Of a stretch of 64,000 nt of DNA, positions 1 through 8,755 are shown one piece after another; the first letter of the stretch is position 1, and each line of letters opens with the position of its first letter. The position numbers and the translations under genes are program-made. The stretch spans positions 186,001 to 250,000 of the forward strand of contig NZ_JAGIKZ010000001.1 in assembly GCF_017874625.1 (NCBI RefSeq). The letters are read 5' to 3'. The stretch comes from Cytobacillus eiseniae. GTDB taxonomy: Bacteria > Bacillota > Bacilli > Bacillales > Cytobacillaceae. The notes beneath the pieces are model-generated. The model ran no database searches and was not told where the DNA came from. It worked only from the letters and a program-made list of their open reading frames with translations.

Positions 1-1
1 T

Positions 2-1354
2 AGTGAAAAAATGATTGCGGAAATCCCGGCAGCAACCATTGAAGAAGTGGAGAAGGGAATAGAAGCTGCCTATCATGCAAGAAGAATAATGGCCGCAATG
101 CCAAGTCATCAACGAGCTTCAATCTTAGAAAAAGTGGCCTCGCTTTTAGATGAACGGATAGATGAAGCAGCAGAGATTATTGCTAATGAGGCAGCTAAGC
201 CAATTACGGCAGCACGAGCTGAAGTTCAAAGAACGATACAAACATATAAATTTGCTGCAGAGGAGGCAAAACGGATTCATGGAGAAACGATCCCGCTTGA
301 TGCGGCTCCAGGTGGAGAAGGGCGAATGGGCTATACTGTACGTGTGCCTATTGGGGTAATTGGAGCGATCACACCTTTTAACTTTCCGATGAATTTAGTC
401 GCTCATAAGATAGGTCCAGCAATTGCTTCTGGAAACTCTGTTATCCTGAAACCTGCGGGACAGACCCCGTTATCTGCTTTATTTATTGCTGAATTATTTC
501 AAGAAGCACAATTGCCTGCGGGTGCGTTAAATGTGATAACTGGAAGCGGCTCACTCATTGGTGAAAAGCTGGTAACGGATGAACGGGTACAAAAGATCTC
601 TTTTACTGGAAGTCCTGCTGTAGGTATTGGGATCCGAAATAAGGCAGGCTTAAAGCGTGTAACATTGGAGTTAGGCTCAAATGCAGCAGTGATTATTGAT
701 AAGGATACACCGATTGATACAATCATTTCACGCTGTGTAGCAGGGGCATTCGGCTTTCAAGGTCAAGTTTGCATTTCCTTGCAGCGCATTTATGTGCATG
801 AACAACAATATGATTCATTTGTGGATCAATTTGTTTCTGCGACGAAGGAGCTTACTGTTGGTGATCCACTAGATCCAAAAACAGATGTATCAGCACTAAT
901 TACACGAAAGGATATCACCCGAACACTTGAATGGATTGAGGAAGCGAAGCAGAATGGAGCGGAAATTATGATCGGAGGAGAAGCGGAAGGGAATATTTTA
1001 CTGCCGACTGTTATTGTTGGTGCGGAACCGACAATGAAGGTTTCTTGCCAGGAAGTATTTGCTCCGATTGTATTGATTAATAAAGTAAAAACAATTGAAG
1101 TAGCGATAGAGCATGTGAATGATTCACGTTATGGACTGCAAGCGGGCATTTATACAGATAATATTCATACGGCTTTAACTGCAGCAGAGAAGCTTCATGT
1201 GGGCGGGGTGTTAATCAATGACATTCCTACATTCCGAGTTGATCATATGCCATATGGGGGTGTAAAGGAAAGTGGAGTAGGCAAGGAAGGCATAAAGTAT
1301 GCAATAGAAGAAATGACAGACTTGAAGCTAGTCATCTTTAATAAGAATAAATAA
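2..1354 (+). CDS. Aldehyde dehydrogenase (NAD(P)-dependent), 5' end cut by window
   Basis: Oxidises an aldehyde to the acid in the cytoplasm; the substrate cannot be read from the sequence. The frame is open to the window edge (codons AGT GAA AAA before the first ATG at 11), and 447 residues from that ATG is some 25-35 short of the usual family length, so the true start lies upstream. Numbering from the ATG at 11: TPFNFP at 121-126, FTGS at 198-201, general base Glu220 in LELGS and nucleophile Cys254 in GQVCIS. LELGSN with a methylglyoxal/lactaldehyde-type N-terminus places it near the lactaldehyde, phosphonoacetaldehyde and GAP dehydrogenase-like ALDHs. A convergent permease gene follows. 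Confidence 0.9.
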   Translation, partial: SEKMIAEIPAATIEEVEKGIEAAYHARRIMAAMPSHQRASILEKVASLLDERIDEAAEIIANEAAKPITAARAEVQRTIQTYKFAAEEAKRIHGETIPLDAAPGGEGRMGYTVRVPIGVIGAITPFNFPMNLVAHKIGPAIASGNSVILKPAGQTPLSALFIAELFQEAQLPAGALNVITGSGSLIGEKLVTDERVQKISFTGSPAVGIGIRNKAGLKRVTLELGSNAAVIIDKDTPIDTIISRCVAGAFGFQGQVCISLQRIYVHEQQYDSFVDQFVSATKELTVGDPLDPKTDVSALITRKDITRTLEWIEEAKQNGAEIMIGGEAEGNILLPTVIVGAEPTMKVSCQEVFAPIVLINKVKTIEVAIEHVNDSRYGLQAGIYTDNIHTALTAAEKLHVGGVLINDIPTFRVDHMPYGGVKESGVGKEGIKYAIEEMTDLKLVIFNKNK

Positions 1355-1358
1355 ATTG

Positions 1359-1403
1359 AAGGACTGCAGGATCTTTATTTGTAAGATTCTACAGTCCTTT
1401 TTT
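1359..1403. terminator. Bidirectional intrinsic terminator
   Basis: Inverted repeat with arms AGGACTGCAGGATC and GATTCTACAGTCCT (two mismatches), followed by T7 on the plus strand. It lies between the convergent aldehyde dehydrogenase and permease genes. Confidence 0.8.
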
Positions 1404-1426
1404 ATAAAAACACCTCAATTTACGTG

Positions 1427-2854
1427 CTAGAAAATAATCAGTGCAACAATTGTTGATACAATTAAGCCAAGGATCACAGGTAAGAAGCTTTTCCGAACGA
1501 GCTCCATAACAGGTACCTTTGCAAAGCCTGCAACAGCAACAAGAGATGACCAAGCTATTAATGTCCCGCCCCCAATCCATACAGAGCCCATTTGACCGAT
1601 AGCGGATAGTGTGGCTACATCGACTCCAACACTATCCCCCAATGCACCTGATAAGGATCCTACTAACGGCAGACCTGAAAAGCCTGAACCATCAAGACCA
1701 GTTATTGCTCCTATTAATAAAATGCCAAATCCCGCAATAACCGTACTTTCTGGAATGAATTGCTGTCCTGCAACGACTAATTCAAATAGAAAGGATGGAG
1801 CAATGTCTGTACCTATATTTAAAATTTTTGCGGATAATTCTCCACTTCCAATAAAGAAAAATCCAGCAATCGGGATGACGGGCCCCATTGCTTTAAAGGC
1901 AAAGACAAATCCTTTAACGAGATGATCACTCACATGATTAAGCGATTCTCGAGCATTTCGAAAAATCGCTGCAGCAATAAGGAGGATGGCTGATGCGCCT
2001 CCAATTAAAGCGGCACCTGTTCCTCCCTCAATCGAGGGAATGACATTAGAAAACTTAGCGAGCACCATATAGATGATAATGATCAAAAACGTGAGTGGGA
2101 CGAGTATTGCAAACAGGAAGCTGTATTTGCTTTTCTTTTGTTGCTCATACTCCTCTTCCTGTAGTTGTGTACTAGTTAGCGTATTATTTTCCCATGCAAT
2201 TAAATGTTTATCGGAAGGTTTCAATATATGTTTTTTTATCATCAAATAGGCAATAACGATCGCAACAACCCCAGTAATAATAGACAAAACAAATGCTCTG
2301 TCTGCAACTGGAGCTACATCAATTCCGGCAGCTGTTGCAGTTAATGTCGGGGCAATTTGGATCACATAGTCTGAGGATAGTGCCATCCCTTGCCCAGCGA
2401 GAGAAATGGCAATAGCCGCACCAATTGGTGGGAGTCCTGATCGAATAGCCACTGGAATAAGCAAAGCTCCAACTAAAGGCACAGCTGGTGTTGGCCAAAA
2501 GAATAAAGAGATCGCATACGTAACAAAAATAATCACCCAAAACGAAATATGGCCATTTTTCATCACCTGCTGAAAAGGGGTAATCATTTGTTGATCAGAC
2601 CCTAAAGTTTTCAAGGAATGGAGCAATGCGGTCATGATGGTTATAATAAGGAAAATATTGAATAACTCACCTGCTGCAACTAAACTAGCATTGAAAATAG
2701 TTTGTAATCCAGCGATAAATGATCCAGTATAAATCCACCCTACTAAAAAAGTGACGATGATGGAAGGAACAACAACATTTTGCCGAAAGAGCATTGTTAG
2801 AATGATGATGCATGTTCCAATCAAGTACATCCAATGAGCAGCTGTTAACTCCAT
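1427..2854 (-). CDS. Multi-pass membrane permease, GntP/ion-transporter superfamily-like
   Basis: A roughly 475-residue, very hydrophobic protein with about 11-12 predicted membrane segments, a cytoplasmic charged loop near residues 215-245 (KKHILKPSDKH and EEEYEQQKKSK) and conserved-looking Gly/Pro turns such as WPTPAVPLVGALLIPVAI. The architecture resembles the gluconate/citrate-type ion transporter superfamily; the substrate is unknown. I start it at the ATG at 2854, because GAAAGGAG lies 9 bases before it; the upstream TTG at 2863 directly abuts the ribosome binding site. It converges on the aldehyde dehydrogenase gene, so co-function is possible but unproven. Confidence 0.75.
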   Translation of the reverse strand: MELTAAHWMYLIGTCIIILTMLFRQNVVVPSIIVTFLVGWIYTGSFIAGLQTIFNASLVAAGELFNIFLIITIMTALLHSLKTLGSDQQMITPFQQVMKNGHISFWVIIFVTYAISLFFWPTPAVPLVGALLIPVAIRSGLPPIGAAIAISLAGQGMALSSDYVIQIAPTLTATAAGIDVAPVADRAFVLSIITGVVAIVIAYLMIKKHILKPSDKHLIAWENNTLTSTQLQEEEYEQQKKSKYSFLFAILVPLTFLIIIIYMVLAKFSNVIPSIEGGTGAALIGGASAILLIAAAIFRNARESLNHVSDHLVKGFVFAFKAMGPVIPIAGFFFIGSGELSAKILNIGTDIAPSFLFELVVAGQQFIPESTVIAGFGILLIGAITGLDGSGFSGLPLVGSLSGALGDSVGVDVATLSAIGQMGSVWIGGGTLIAWSSLVAVAGFAKVPVMELVRKSFLPVILGLIVSTIVALIIF

Positions 2855-3109
2855 AGAATACAACTCCTTTCATGAAAAGATAATTTGATAAATGATTTTA
2901 AAGTAAAGTATGTTGAAATATGGGCTTTGGTGAAAATAAAAAATGGGTGAGTTATGGATAGAAAAAAGTTGCTTTTCATTCCAAGTGAAAAACAACTTTT
3001 TTACAATTTCATAAATTCATTGTGATTTCATCAGTGTAAATTTGACATTAATGCTATAATTAATTAGCTTTTAATAGTAAGTCAAAATTAAGGAGGTATT
3101 GCATAAAAT

Positions 3110-3787
3110 ATGTTTTTAAGAAATAAAGCTTTCTCATTTCTCTTTCTAGCTCTAGTTGTTGTCTTTATGATGGCTGGATGTGGTTCCACGCCAGAAGAAC
3201 AGCCATCAGAAAATACTGGAGATTCATCTAATCAATCAAATACAAATTCAGATTACTCATCAGATGTTGAAGAAAATCCAATTGTAACTATAACAATGGA
3301 CAATGATGAGGTAATTACGCTTGAATTGTATCCGAAGACTGCACCAAATACAGTTGCAAACTACATATCTTTAATAGAAAATGGTTTTTATGATGGCTTA
3401 ATCTTCCATCGAGTGATTCCCGGCTTTATGATTCAGGGTGGGGACCCGTCTGGTAATGGCACGGGTGGTCCAGGATATGCTATTTTTGGCGAATTTACAG
3501 ATAATGGGTTTGAAAACCCCTTAAAGCATGAGCGTGGCGTCTTATCAATGGCCCGGACAGGTGACCCAAATTCAGCTGGCTCACAATTTTTCATTATGGT
3601 AGAGGATTCTGCTAATCTTGATGGTCAATATGCTGCTTTTGGCAAAGTACTAGAGGGTATGGAAGTCGTTGATCGAATTGTTGCTACAGAAAGAAATGGG
3701 GCAGACTTGCCACTAGAAGAGCAGCGAATGAAAACTGTAAAAGTTGACACAAAAGGGTTTGACTATCCTGATCCAACTAAACAATAA
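3110..3787 (+). CDS. Lipoprotein peptidyl-prolyl cis-trans isomerase (cyclophilin)
   Basis: Catalyses prolyl isomerisation of exported proteins on the outer face of the membrane. A lipoprotein signal peptide ends in the lipobox MAGC (Cys24), followed by a Ser/Asn/Glu-rich linker to about residue 60. The cyclophilin domain occupies about 62-220 and shows FHRVIPGFMIQGGDP, GSQFFIM and a LDGQYAAFGKV motif typical of active bacterial PpiA/PpiB. AAGGAGG precedes the ATG by 13 bases, slightly long. It is a single gene with its own terminator. Known Bacillus cytoplasmic PpiB lacks the signal peptide, so this is the surface-anchored variant. Confidence 0.92.
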   Translation: MFLRNKAFSFLFLALVVVFMMAGCGSTPEEQPSENTGDSSNQSNTNSDYSSDVEENPIVTITMDNDEVITLELYPKTAPNTVANYISLIENGFYDGLIFHRVIPGFMIQGGDPSGNGTGGPGYAIFGEFTDNGFENPLKHERGVLSMARTGDPNSAGSQFFIMVEDSANLDGQYAAFGKVLEGMEVVDRIVATERNGADLPLEEQRMKTVKVDTKGFDYPDPTKQ

Positions 3788-3797
3788 GAACTAAGGG

Positions 3798-3830
3798 AAA
3801 TGGATTAACAATTTGTTAATCCATTTTTTT
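3798..3830 (+). terminator. Intrinsic terminator after cyclophilin gene
   Basis: Near-perfect hairpin TGGATTAACA / TGTTAATCCA with a short loop and a run of seven T. Confidence 0.85.
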
Positions 3831-4164
3831 GTACATGTCTAGGGAACTATAAATCGCACGTTGTGTATAACTTCATGAGTAGTTTAGTCTACATCCAGCT
3901 TCGGCGCCTATCGCCTATCAAACTTCAGTACTACTCCCTCCGATAAGTCAAGCACGGTATCGCTCATGCTCACCGTGTTTCCTTTATCGAAAGTACCAAT
4001 CCTTCCAGTTTGTACGGCGATGATCAAGTCGCCTGTGTTTTTGTTCATAAATTAAGTGAAAGTTTGATGGGAATCACAGAAAAATAATGAGTGAAGTCAT
4101 ATAATTGACTGTACGTCAAAAATTTCCTCAAGCAAATGGATAGGAAGGAAAAGGTAAATAAATA
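3831..4164. other. Intergenic region with repeat-like block and an inverted repeat
   Basis: This 334-base gap has no convincing gene. Bases about 3885-4030 are noticeably more GC-rich than their surroundings, with short clusters (TCCAGCTTCGGCGCCTATCG; CACGGTATCGCTCATGCTC; CACCGTG) that remind me of the dispersed intergenic repeats of Bacillus chromosomes. Only one copy is in the window, so this is inference. Near the radical SAM gene a TATAAT (4101-4106) is followed by the inverted repeat TTGAC-TGTAC-GTCAA (4106-4120), which could be a promoter element with an operator. No good -35 is visible. Confidence 0.35.
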
Positions 4165-5493
4165 ATGCAAGACAAGAATACATATGTTCCTTCAAGATTT
4201 AATGTTTTATCTCAAACAGATGACCATGGATTAGTCTTATATAATAGTTATAATGGGGCAATTTGTTATTTTACTGATACAGAGAAGGAAGAGGTCATCG
4301 CTTCATTAAAAAGATCAGGTGTTGAAAATCTATCAACTGAGATAAAAAAGGAATTATTTGAGAATGGATTTTTAATTTCTAATCGTATAGATGAAAATAG
4401 AAGAGCACAATTTCTCCACCAATCATTGCATCGGACCGATGTGATGCATTTAGTGCTGCTTCCAACAGAAGCATGCAATTTTCGATGTACATATTGCTAT
4501 GAATCATTTCCACGCGGAAAAATGAATGTTGAGACGAAAAGTGGGTTGAAAGCGTTAGTAAAAGAAAAAGCTGCGACTCTTGCAAATTTAAATATAAGTT
4601 GGTTTGGGGGAGAGCCACTATTGGCATTGGATGTGATAGAAGAGCTTTCAACCTCATTTTTAACAACTGCAAGTAATCAAAAGCTGCAGTATTCAGCAGA
4701 TCTTGTAACGAATGGATATTATTTAACAAAGGATGTTTTTCTAAAATTGTTATCCTGGGAAATTCGTCAATTGATGATTACCATCGATGGGATAGGCGAA
4801 GTGCATGACAGCCGCAGGCATCTTGCTGGTGGCGGAAAAACATTTGATAAAATTATCGAAAATCTCAAGGCTGTGAAAGAGGTTCCGGGTGAATTTAACA
4901 TAACGATACGAGTGAATTTTGATGAAAGCAATTTACAAGAAACATCTAAGCTTATCGAGTTTCTAGCGGATGAATTTGCCGAAGATAAGCGATTTGGTGT
5001 CTTTTTCAGACCTGTAGGCAGATGGGGCGGTGAAAATGATGATGAACTGCCTGTATGCAGTCAAATTACGTCTAATAGAAAAATTTGGGAGTTTTCAGAT
5101 GAGGCCCTAACAAAAGGGATGAGTATGAGCCCGATGATTTCTGATTCACTTATGCCAACAGCATCAGTATGTTATGCAGCAAAACCACATTCTTTAGTTG
5201 TTGGTGCAAATGGGCAGCTTTATAAGTGCACAATCTCGATGGATGAGGAAGTTAATCAAGTAGGAAAATTATTTGAGAATGGCAGCTTAATGCTTGATTA
5301 TGACAAAATGGCAGCTTGGACGACATCTGGAGAAGAAACAGATTCTGTCTGTCAATCATGCTTTTACCGTCCTGTTTGTCAGGGAAACCATTGCCCATTG
5401 TACAGAATGAGAACAGGTGAAAGGCCATGTCCATTTGAAAAAAGAAAGATTAAAAAAGTATTAAATCTTATTTGGAAAAACAGTCTACATTAA
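4165..5493 (+). CDS. Radical SAM/SPASM peptide maturase candidate
   Basis: A 442-residue radical SAM enzyme expected to modify a peptide or protein. Residues 1-95 form an N-terminal region that may bind a leader peptide. The AdoMet [4Fe-4S] motif is CNFRCTYC (Cys104, Cys108, Cys111), followed by WFGGEPLL and a TIDG motif. The C-terminal SPASM-type auxiliary cluster region has a Cys in ASVCYAA, a GQLYKC turn, then a CX2CX5CX4C array (CQSC, PVC, NHC) and a final Cys in RPCPFE. This layout is typical of RiPP maturases and anaerobic sulfatase-maturating enzymes. No sulfatase is nearby. A 28-codon gene begins 35 bases after its stop and shares its terminator, so that peptide is the best substrate candidate. 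The exact reaction cannot be predicted. Confidence 0.85.
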   Translation: MQDKNTYVPSRFNVLSQTDDHGLVLYNSYNGAICYFTDTEKEEVIASLKRSGVENLSTEIKKELFENGFLISNRIDENRRAQFLHQSLHRTDVMHLVLLPTEACNFRCTYCYESFPRGKMNVETKSGLKALVKEKAATLANLNISWFGGEPLLALDVIEELSTSFLTTASNQKLQYSADLVTNGYYLTKDVFLKLLSWEIRQLMITIDGIGEVHDSRRHLAGGGKTFDKIIENLKAVKEVPGEFNITIRVNFDESNLQETSKLIEFLADEFAEDKRFGVFFRPVGRWGGENDDELPVCSQITSNRKIWEFSDEALTKGMSMSPMISDSLMPTASVCYAAKPHSLVVGANGQLYKCTISMDEEVNQVGKLFENGSLMLDYDKMAAWTTSGEETDSVCQSCFYRPVCQGNHCPLYRMRTGERPCPFEKRKIKKVLNLIWKNSLH

Positions 5494-5528
5494 TATTCCC
5501 TCACTTTACATTTGAAGGGGGTGAAAGT

Positions 5529-5615
5529 ATGCGTGTACTACGTCCTGGAACAACTCCAGTTAACACAACAAGCACAGGTAAAGTGATTAAATCTGTACCA
5601 GGTAATTTAAAATAA
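5529..5615 (+). CDS. 28-residue peptide, candidate substrate of the radical SAM enzyme
   Basis: The gene encodes a 28-residue peptide beginning MRVLRPGTTP and ending SVPGNLK. The start is supported by AGGGGG at 5516-5521 with 7-base spacing to ATG, and a strong terminator follows the stop by few bases. The peptide is basic and rich in Thr/Ser/Val, has no Cys or Trp, and contains two Pro-Gly steps. It is far too short for most annotation cutoffs. The position between a radical SAM/SPASM gene and its terminator argues for a RiPP precursor, but no exporter or protease gene is next to it. Known cysteine-free radical SAM RiPPs (epipeptides, cyclophane-type) show that Cys is not required. The role is inference. 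Confidence 0.6.
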   Translation: MRVLRPGTTPVNTTSTGKVIKSVPGNLK

Positions 5616-5621
5616 GTTGTA

Positions 5622-5672
5622 GGCCCTGCCCACATTTGCTGTTGCAAAATAGGGCAGGGCAATTTTATTTTT
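5622..5672 (+). terminator. Intrinsic terminator after rSAM/peptide pair
   Basis: Perfect 9-bp GC-rich stem GCCCTGCCC / GGGCAGGGC with a 20-base loop, followed by a T-rich tract (AATTTTATTTTT). Confidence 0.85.
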
Positions 5673-5790
5673 GTTCAGATTCATTTATCTATGATTGAAT
5701 TATAACGATTTCGTGAAATATAGGGAATTTTCCTATTTCCGGAAAATATGAGAGTATACTAGTATGTATAAATGGAAGGAGTTGTTTCTA

Positions 5791-6213
5791 ATGATTTTTT
5801 CTCATATTTTAGTCCCTTTTGATGGTTCAGAGTTATCATTAAAATCTTTAAATAAGGCAATTGAGTTTGCAAAACTAAATGAGACAATTAAGATTTCTGT
5901 TCTTCACGTTATTACATTTCCTGTAAAAAGAGGACCGGAATCTCTCTATTCACAAGTAAAAGGGATGATTGTCGAATATGGAAATGAAACGATTGAAAAA
6001 GCCTCTGTAATACTGGCAGACATTCCAAATCAATTTGAAGTTTTTGTAAAAGAAGGTTCAGCCCAGCATACAATATTACAGCAGGCAAAAGAATTGAATT
6101 GTGATTTAATTATTATGGGTAGCCGAGGATTAAGCGGGTTTAAAGAATTTCTTGGCAGTGTCAGTCACTCAATTTCTCAGCATTCTACAATTCCAGTATT
6201 GCTTATTAAATAA
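5791..6213 (+). CDS. Universal stress protein UspA family
   Basis: A 140-residue single-domain Usp. It starts HILVPFDGSELS, carries the ATP-binding signature GSRGLSGFKEFLGSVSHSI (G-2X-G-9X-G-S/T type) near the C-terminus and ends IPVLLIK. The ATG at 5791 is preferred over the in-frame ATG at 5764, because GGAAGGAG (5773-5780) lies between them with proper spacing only to the second. A TATACT -10-like box lies just upstream at about 5755. Family members bind ATP or AMP and respond to stress or growth arrest; the specific role is unknown. It is monocistronic. Confidence 0.9.
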   Translation: MIFSHILVPFDGSELSLKSLNKAIEFAKLNETIKISVLHVITFPVKRGPESLYSQVKGMIVEYGNETIEKASVILADIPNQFEVFVKEGSAQHTILQQAKELNCDLIIMGSRGLSGFKEFLGSVSHSISQHSTIPVLLIK

Positions 6214-6282
6214 TTGTCTTTTTCAGTAACAAATGTATATACTGAGTTTGATCCAAAGGAAGAAAATGATAAGAACAAGTTA

Positions 6283-6318
6283 TTAAAGAGACGAATTCGC
6301 ATAAGAGTTCGTCTCTTA
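6283..6318 (+). terminator. Hairpin after usp gene, weak terminator
   Basis: Stem AAGAGACGAA / TTCGTCTCTT with a 12-base loop, ending in TTAATCTATAC, so the U-tract is poor. Confidence 0.5.
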
Positions 6319-6738
6319 ATCTATACTGATCTGTTAGGTTTGTATACACGACTTTTAATAAGTGGCCAATAGCTACTAGAGGTGTTTGGATGGTGCCTAA
6401 TCATTGTTTTGTTTTTAATTAAATAAACCTTTTTAAATCATAATGATTATCGCTATTTGAGCATATTTTTCACGATGGCTTTAATTTGTTCAGAGATAAG
6501 CGAAACTCCTTTAATACTTAGAAGTTTGATAAACTTCATCCTTATCTATTTAAACGCTTTACTTTCTGTAATATTCTAATAATGGTAGGTTTTTATGTTA
6601 AAAAATATTGTATGATTGGAAAAATTGATTATCTTCTTCAACGATTCATAAGGTATAGAGATTGGTGCAAGAAAATAATTCGAAAAATTTAAATTACTTT
6701 AATGCGGCAATCGAATTATTATAAAAGGGAGTGTTTTT
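6319..6738. other. Intergenic, no supported gene
   Basis: About 420 AT-rich bases. A minus-strand frame of 28 codons (6453-6539, MKFIKLLSIKGVS...) has an AAGG directly abutting its ATG and no clear homology, so it is noted but not called. Nothing else is recognisable. Confidence 0.4.
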
Positions 6739-6906
6739 ATGTGGTGGTTTATGATAGTAACATTGGGAATTATATTATTTGCCTTTTTGATTGATTTCAG
6801 AAGGAAGAAAAGAAGAAATGATAAGCATACCAAGACTGTTAATCCTAGTATAAAAAAAGGGGAGGGTAGTAATTGGAATAGTGGTGATGGTCCTGCAGGA
6901 TTCTAA
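6739..6906 (+). CDS. Small single-pass membrane protein, 55 residues
   Basis: The start is set by AAGGGAG at 6725-6731 before ATG at 6739. The protein has one membrane helix (about residues 2-19, WWFMIVTLGIILFAFLIDF), a basic RRKKRR stop-transfer cluster and a hydrophilic Gly/Asn-rich tail ending NWNSGDGPAGF. I recognise no family. Such N-in membrane peptides are common in sporulating bacilli. It precedes a lipoprotein gene by 117 bases and could be co-transcribed. Confidence 0.5.
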   Translation: MWWFMIVTLGIILFAFLIDFRRKKRRNDKHTKTVNPSIKKGEGSNWNSGDGPAGF

Positions 6907-7023
6907 ATGTTACAACTTCATTTTTAAGTTAGCTAAGTGGAAATTATTTAATATGTGCATCCACTACTTGAACTAATAGTAGTTTTGAATACTATGTTCA
7001 ACAAATAATAGAAGGAGGTTAAA

Positions 7024-7647
7024 ATGAAAAAAATAATTATTGTATTGTTAATAGGTTTATGTTTAATTTCAGGATGCACTAATAAAGCTTTAGAACCTGT
7101 TAATGAAGAAAAAGTACAATTAACTAGCGAGATTGTAGAATTAAAGAAACTTATATCTGTAAAAGATGTGGAGATAAATAAGCTAAAAAAGGTAAATATA
7201 GATGCGAATACTAAATTAGGGGAATTAAGAGAAAGTCTAGATTTGGTAAGACTTTCATCCATCGCCAGATTAGATGATTATAATGGCACCTTTGATGATT
7301 TGGTAAAAGTTTATAGATTAAATTCTGATTATGATATTAAAGATGATTGGTATGTGATCAATGATGACTATTTCCAAATGGGATTATTAGAATATGAAAA
7401 TGCTAAGAAAGTAGATTTTTATAGCTTAAGATTGGAATCAGACGAAGGTCCAACATTATTGTTTAGTGATACAAACCATAAAGATGGATGGACATATACG
7501 AATGAAAATATTAAAGAGATTATAAATAAGCAGAAGCCACCTTCTAATGGTTTTTCATTTGAGCCATTTTTTATAATTTATACAGAAGTTACGCTCGAGG
7601 ATGGAAGTAGGATAAGTACATCAAAACTTCCGATATATAATAAGTGA
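7024..7647 (+). CDS. Lipoprotein with coiled-coil segment, unknown function
   Basis: A 207-residue protein with a lipoprotein signal ending ISGC (Cys18). Residues about 25-65 are heptad-like and rich in Glu/Lys/Leu (EKVQLTSEIVELKKLISVK), predicting a coiled coil. The remaining 130 residues are an acidic, aromatic-rich globular domain with no motif I recognise. AGAAGGAGG is ideally placed before the ATG. The protein would be anchored on the outer leaflet. Base composition is lower in GC than in the flanking core genes, consistent with a strain-variable gene. A terminator follows. Confidence 0.75.
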   Translation: MKKIIIVLLIGLCLISGCTNKALEPVNEEKVQLTSEIVELKKLISVKDVEINKLKKVNIDANTKLGELRESLDLVRLSSIARLDDYNGTFDDLVKVYRLNSDYDIKDDWYVINDDYFQMGLLEYENAKKVDFYSLRLESDEGPTLLFSDTNHKDGWTYTNENIKEIINKQKPPSNGFSFEPFFIIYTEVTLEDGSRISTSKLPIYNK

Positions 7648-7676
7648 ATTATTTCGTATTCTTCTAAATTTACGGT

Positions 7677-7709
7677 GGTTCGCTTATCCAAAGCGAACTT
7701 ATTTTTTTA
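7677..7709 (+). terminator. Intrinsic terminator after lipoprotein gene
   Basis: Stem GTTCGCTT / AAGCGAAC with a short loop and a T7 tract a few bases on. Confidence 0.75.
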
Positions 7710-7814
7710 TAGGAAGATGGAAATGTATGCGAATATTATTAATGGATTTAAAAATGCGGTGCTTAAATTTACAAAATAGGATTTTTGAAAAATATAATGT
7801 AAAGGAGATTAGTT

Positions 7815-8120
7815 ATGATAGGTTGGCTTAATCTTGGTAGTCTAGTACTTGGAGTAAGTGCCTGGGTTCTTCCCGCTATTAATATATTTAGATATGAAAA
7901 ACAGTCCAAGAACTGGATCACTCTTACTATTATGAGTGTCAGCTTCTGTACTATTTCATTGTTTTTCCAAATTTGGAGTTTCTACGAACGTGTAAAGATA
8001 GAGGATTGGTCTGCCCTTATGGATACAGTCAGTATAATCGTTTCTATTCCAGCGGTCCTTCTCATAGGTACAATCCTATTAAATGCAATTACATTTTTTG
8101 TGTATCGTAATCGGACATGA
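7815..8120 (+). CDS. Small three-helix membrane protein, unknown
   Basis: A 101-residue protein with three predicted membrane segments (about 3-23, 35-55 and 72-96). It has a basic loop after the first helix (RYEKQSKN) and a short FYERVKIEDW loop. AAAGGAG is well spaced before ATG. I recognise no family beyond a general resemblance to small Bacillus integral membrane proteins. It lies in a stretch of small accessory genes. Confidence 0.6.
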   Translation: MIGWLNLGSLVLGVSAWVLPAINIFRYEKQSKNWITLTIMSVSFCTISLFFQIWSFYERVKIEDWSALMDTVSIIVSIPAVLLIGTILLNAITFFVYRNRT

Positions 8121-8414
8121 TAAATAGAATGCAAATTATTGGGGTAAGTTAGGAAGCAACTACTTAAAGTGAAATCTAGGAAATGGAAAAGGGACAGTAA
8201 ATTATAAAGGCACTTTTCTTCGTTTTAGTTTTATTTCCCCCGATCAACCAGCCCTTCAATTTAAACCCACTACGTTTACTTTACGAAAAGAATAAGTATC
8301 CTCCTTCTTTTTTTTGAATAATACAAGATCTTTCTTACATAGTGTTTTTAGAGGAACTCATTTCTAGACAATGGTTGAATGTGAACGAGTTGTTTTTGAA
8401 GGGAGTTGGTTTGA

Positions 8415-8597
8415 ATGTATAGAAATAAAAATAAAGGGATAATCCTATTATTATGTGCAATTCTGATCATATTCCTAGTTGTAAGTGCATTCCGAAATAT
8501 ATCTGTATATGTTGTGTATAGTTCAGGGATTGGGACATTCATTATTATTGGTTTACTCATCATGGCAATTATATTCGTGTATTTAAAGGGACTTTAA
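8415..8597 (+). CDS. Small two-helix membrane protein, 60 residues
   Basis: Two hydrophobic helices (about 8-27 and 37-57) follow a basic N-terminus MYRNKNKG. The ribosome binding site GAAGGGAG is about 11 bases before ATG. There is no recognisable family. The gap upstream (8121-8414) holds no supported gene. Confidence 0.5.
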   Translation: MYRNKNKGIILLLCAILIIFLVVSAFRNISVYVVYSSGIGTFIIIGLLIMAIIFVYLKGL

Positions 8598-8755
8598 GTA
8601 AACTGTTCATTTTTGTTATTCATACATTTTCTCTTTAGCTATTTTAAATAATGAATCCATTTGTTTTTTAAATCATAAATAAAGTGGTAATCTTAATATA
8701 CACACATACAGCATTTAAATCACAGTATGATTGTTAGTAAAGGGGTTGGATAGAA

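Noticed and set aside
3042-3060. TTGACA and TATAAT upstream of the cyclophilin gene as a promoter
   Set aside because: The two boxes are only 7 bases apart, so they cannot form one sigma-A promoter; the TATAAT may pair with a weaker -35.
5521-5586. Alternative 21-codon frame starting GTG 5521, with Cys and two Tyr
   Set aside because: The ribosome binding site directly abuts this GTG, while spacing is ideal for the ATG at 5529; the frame also ends inside the 28-codon gene.
6453-6539. Minus-strand 28-codon frame (MKFIKLLSIKGVS...)
   Set aside because: The AAGG motif touches the ATG, there is no promoter and no recognisable family.
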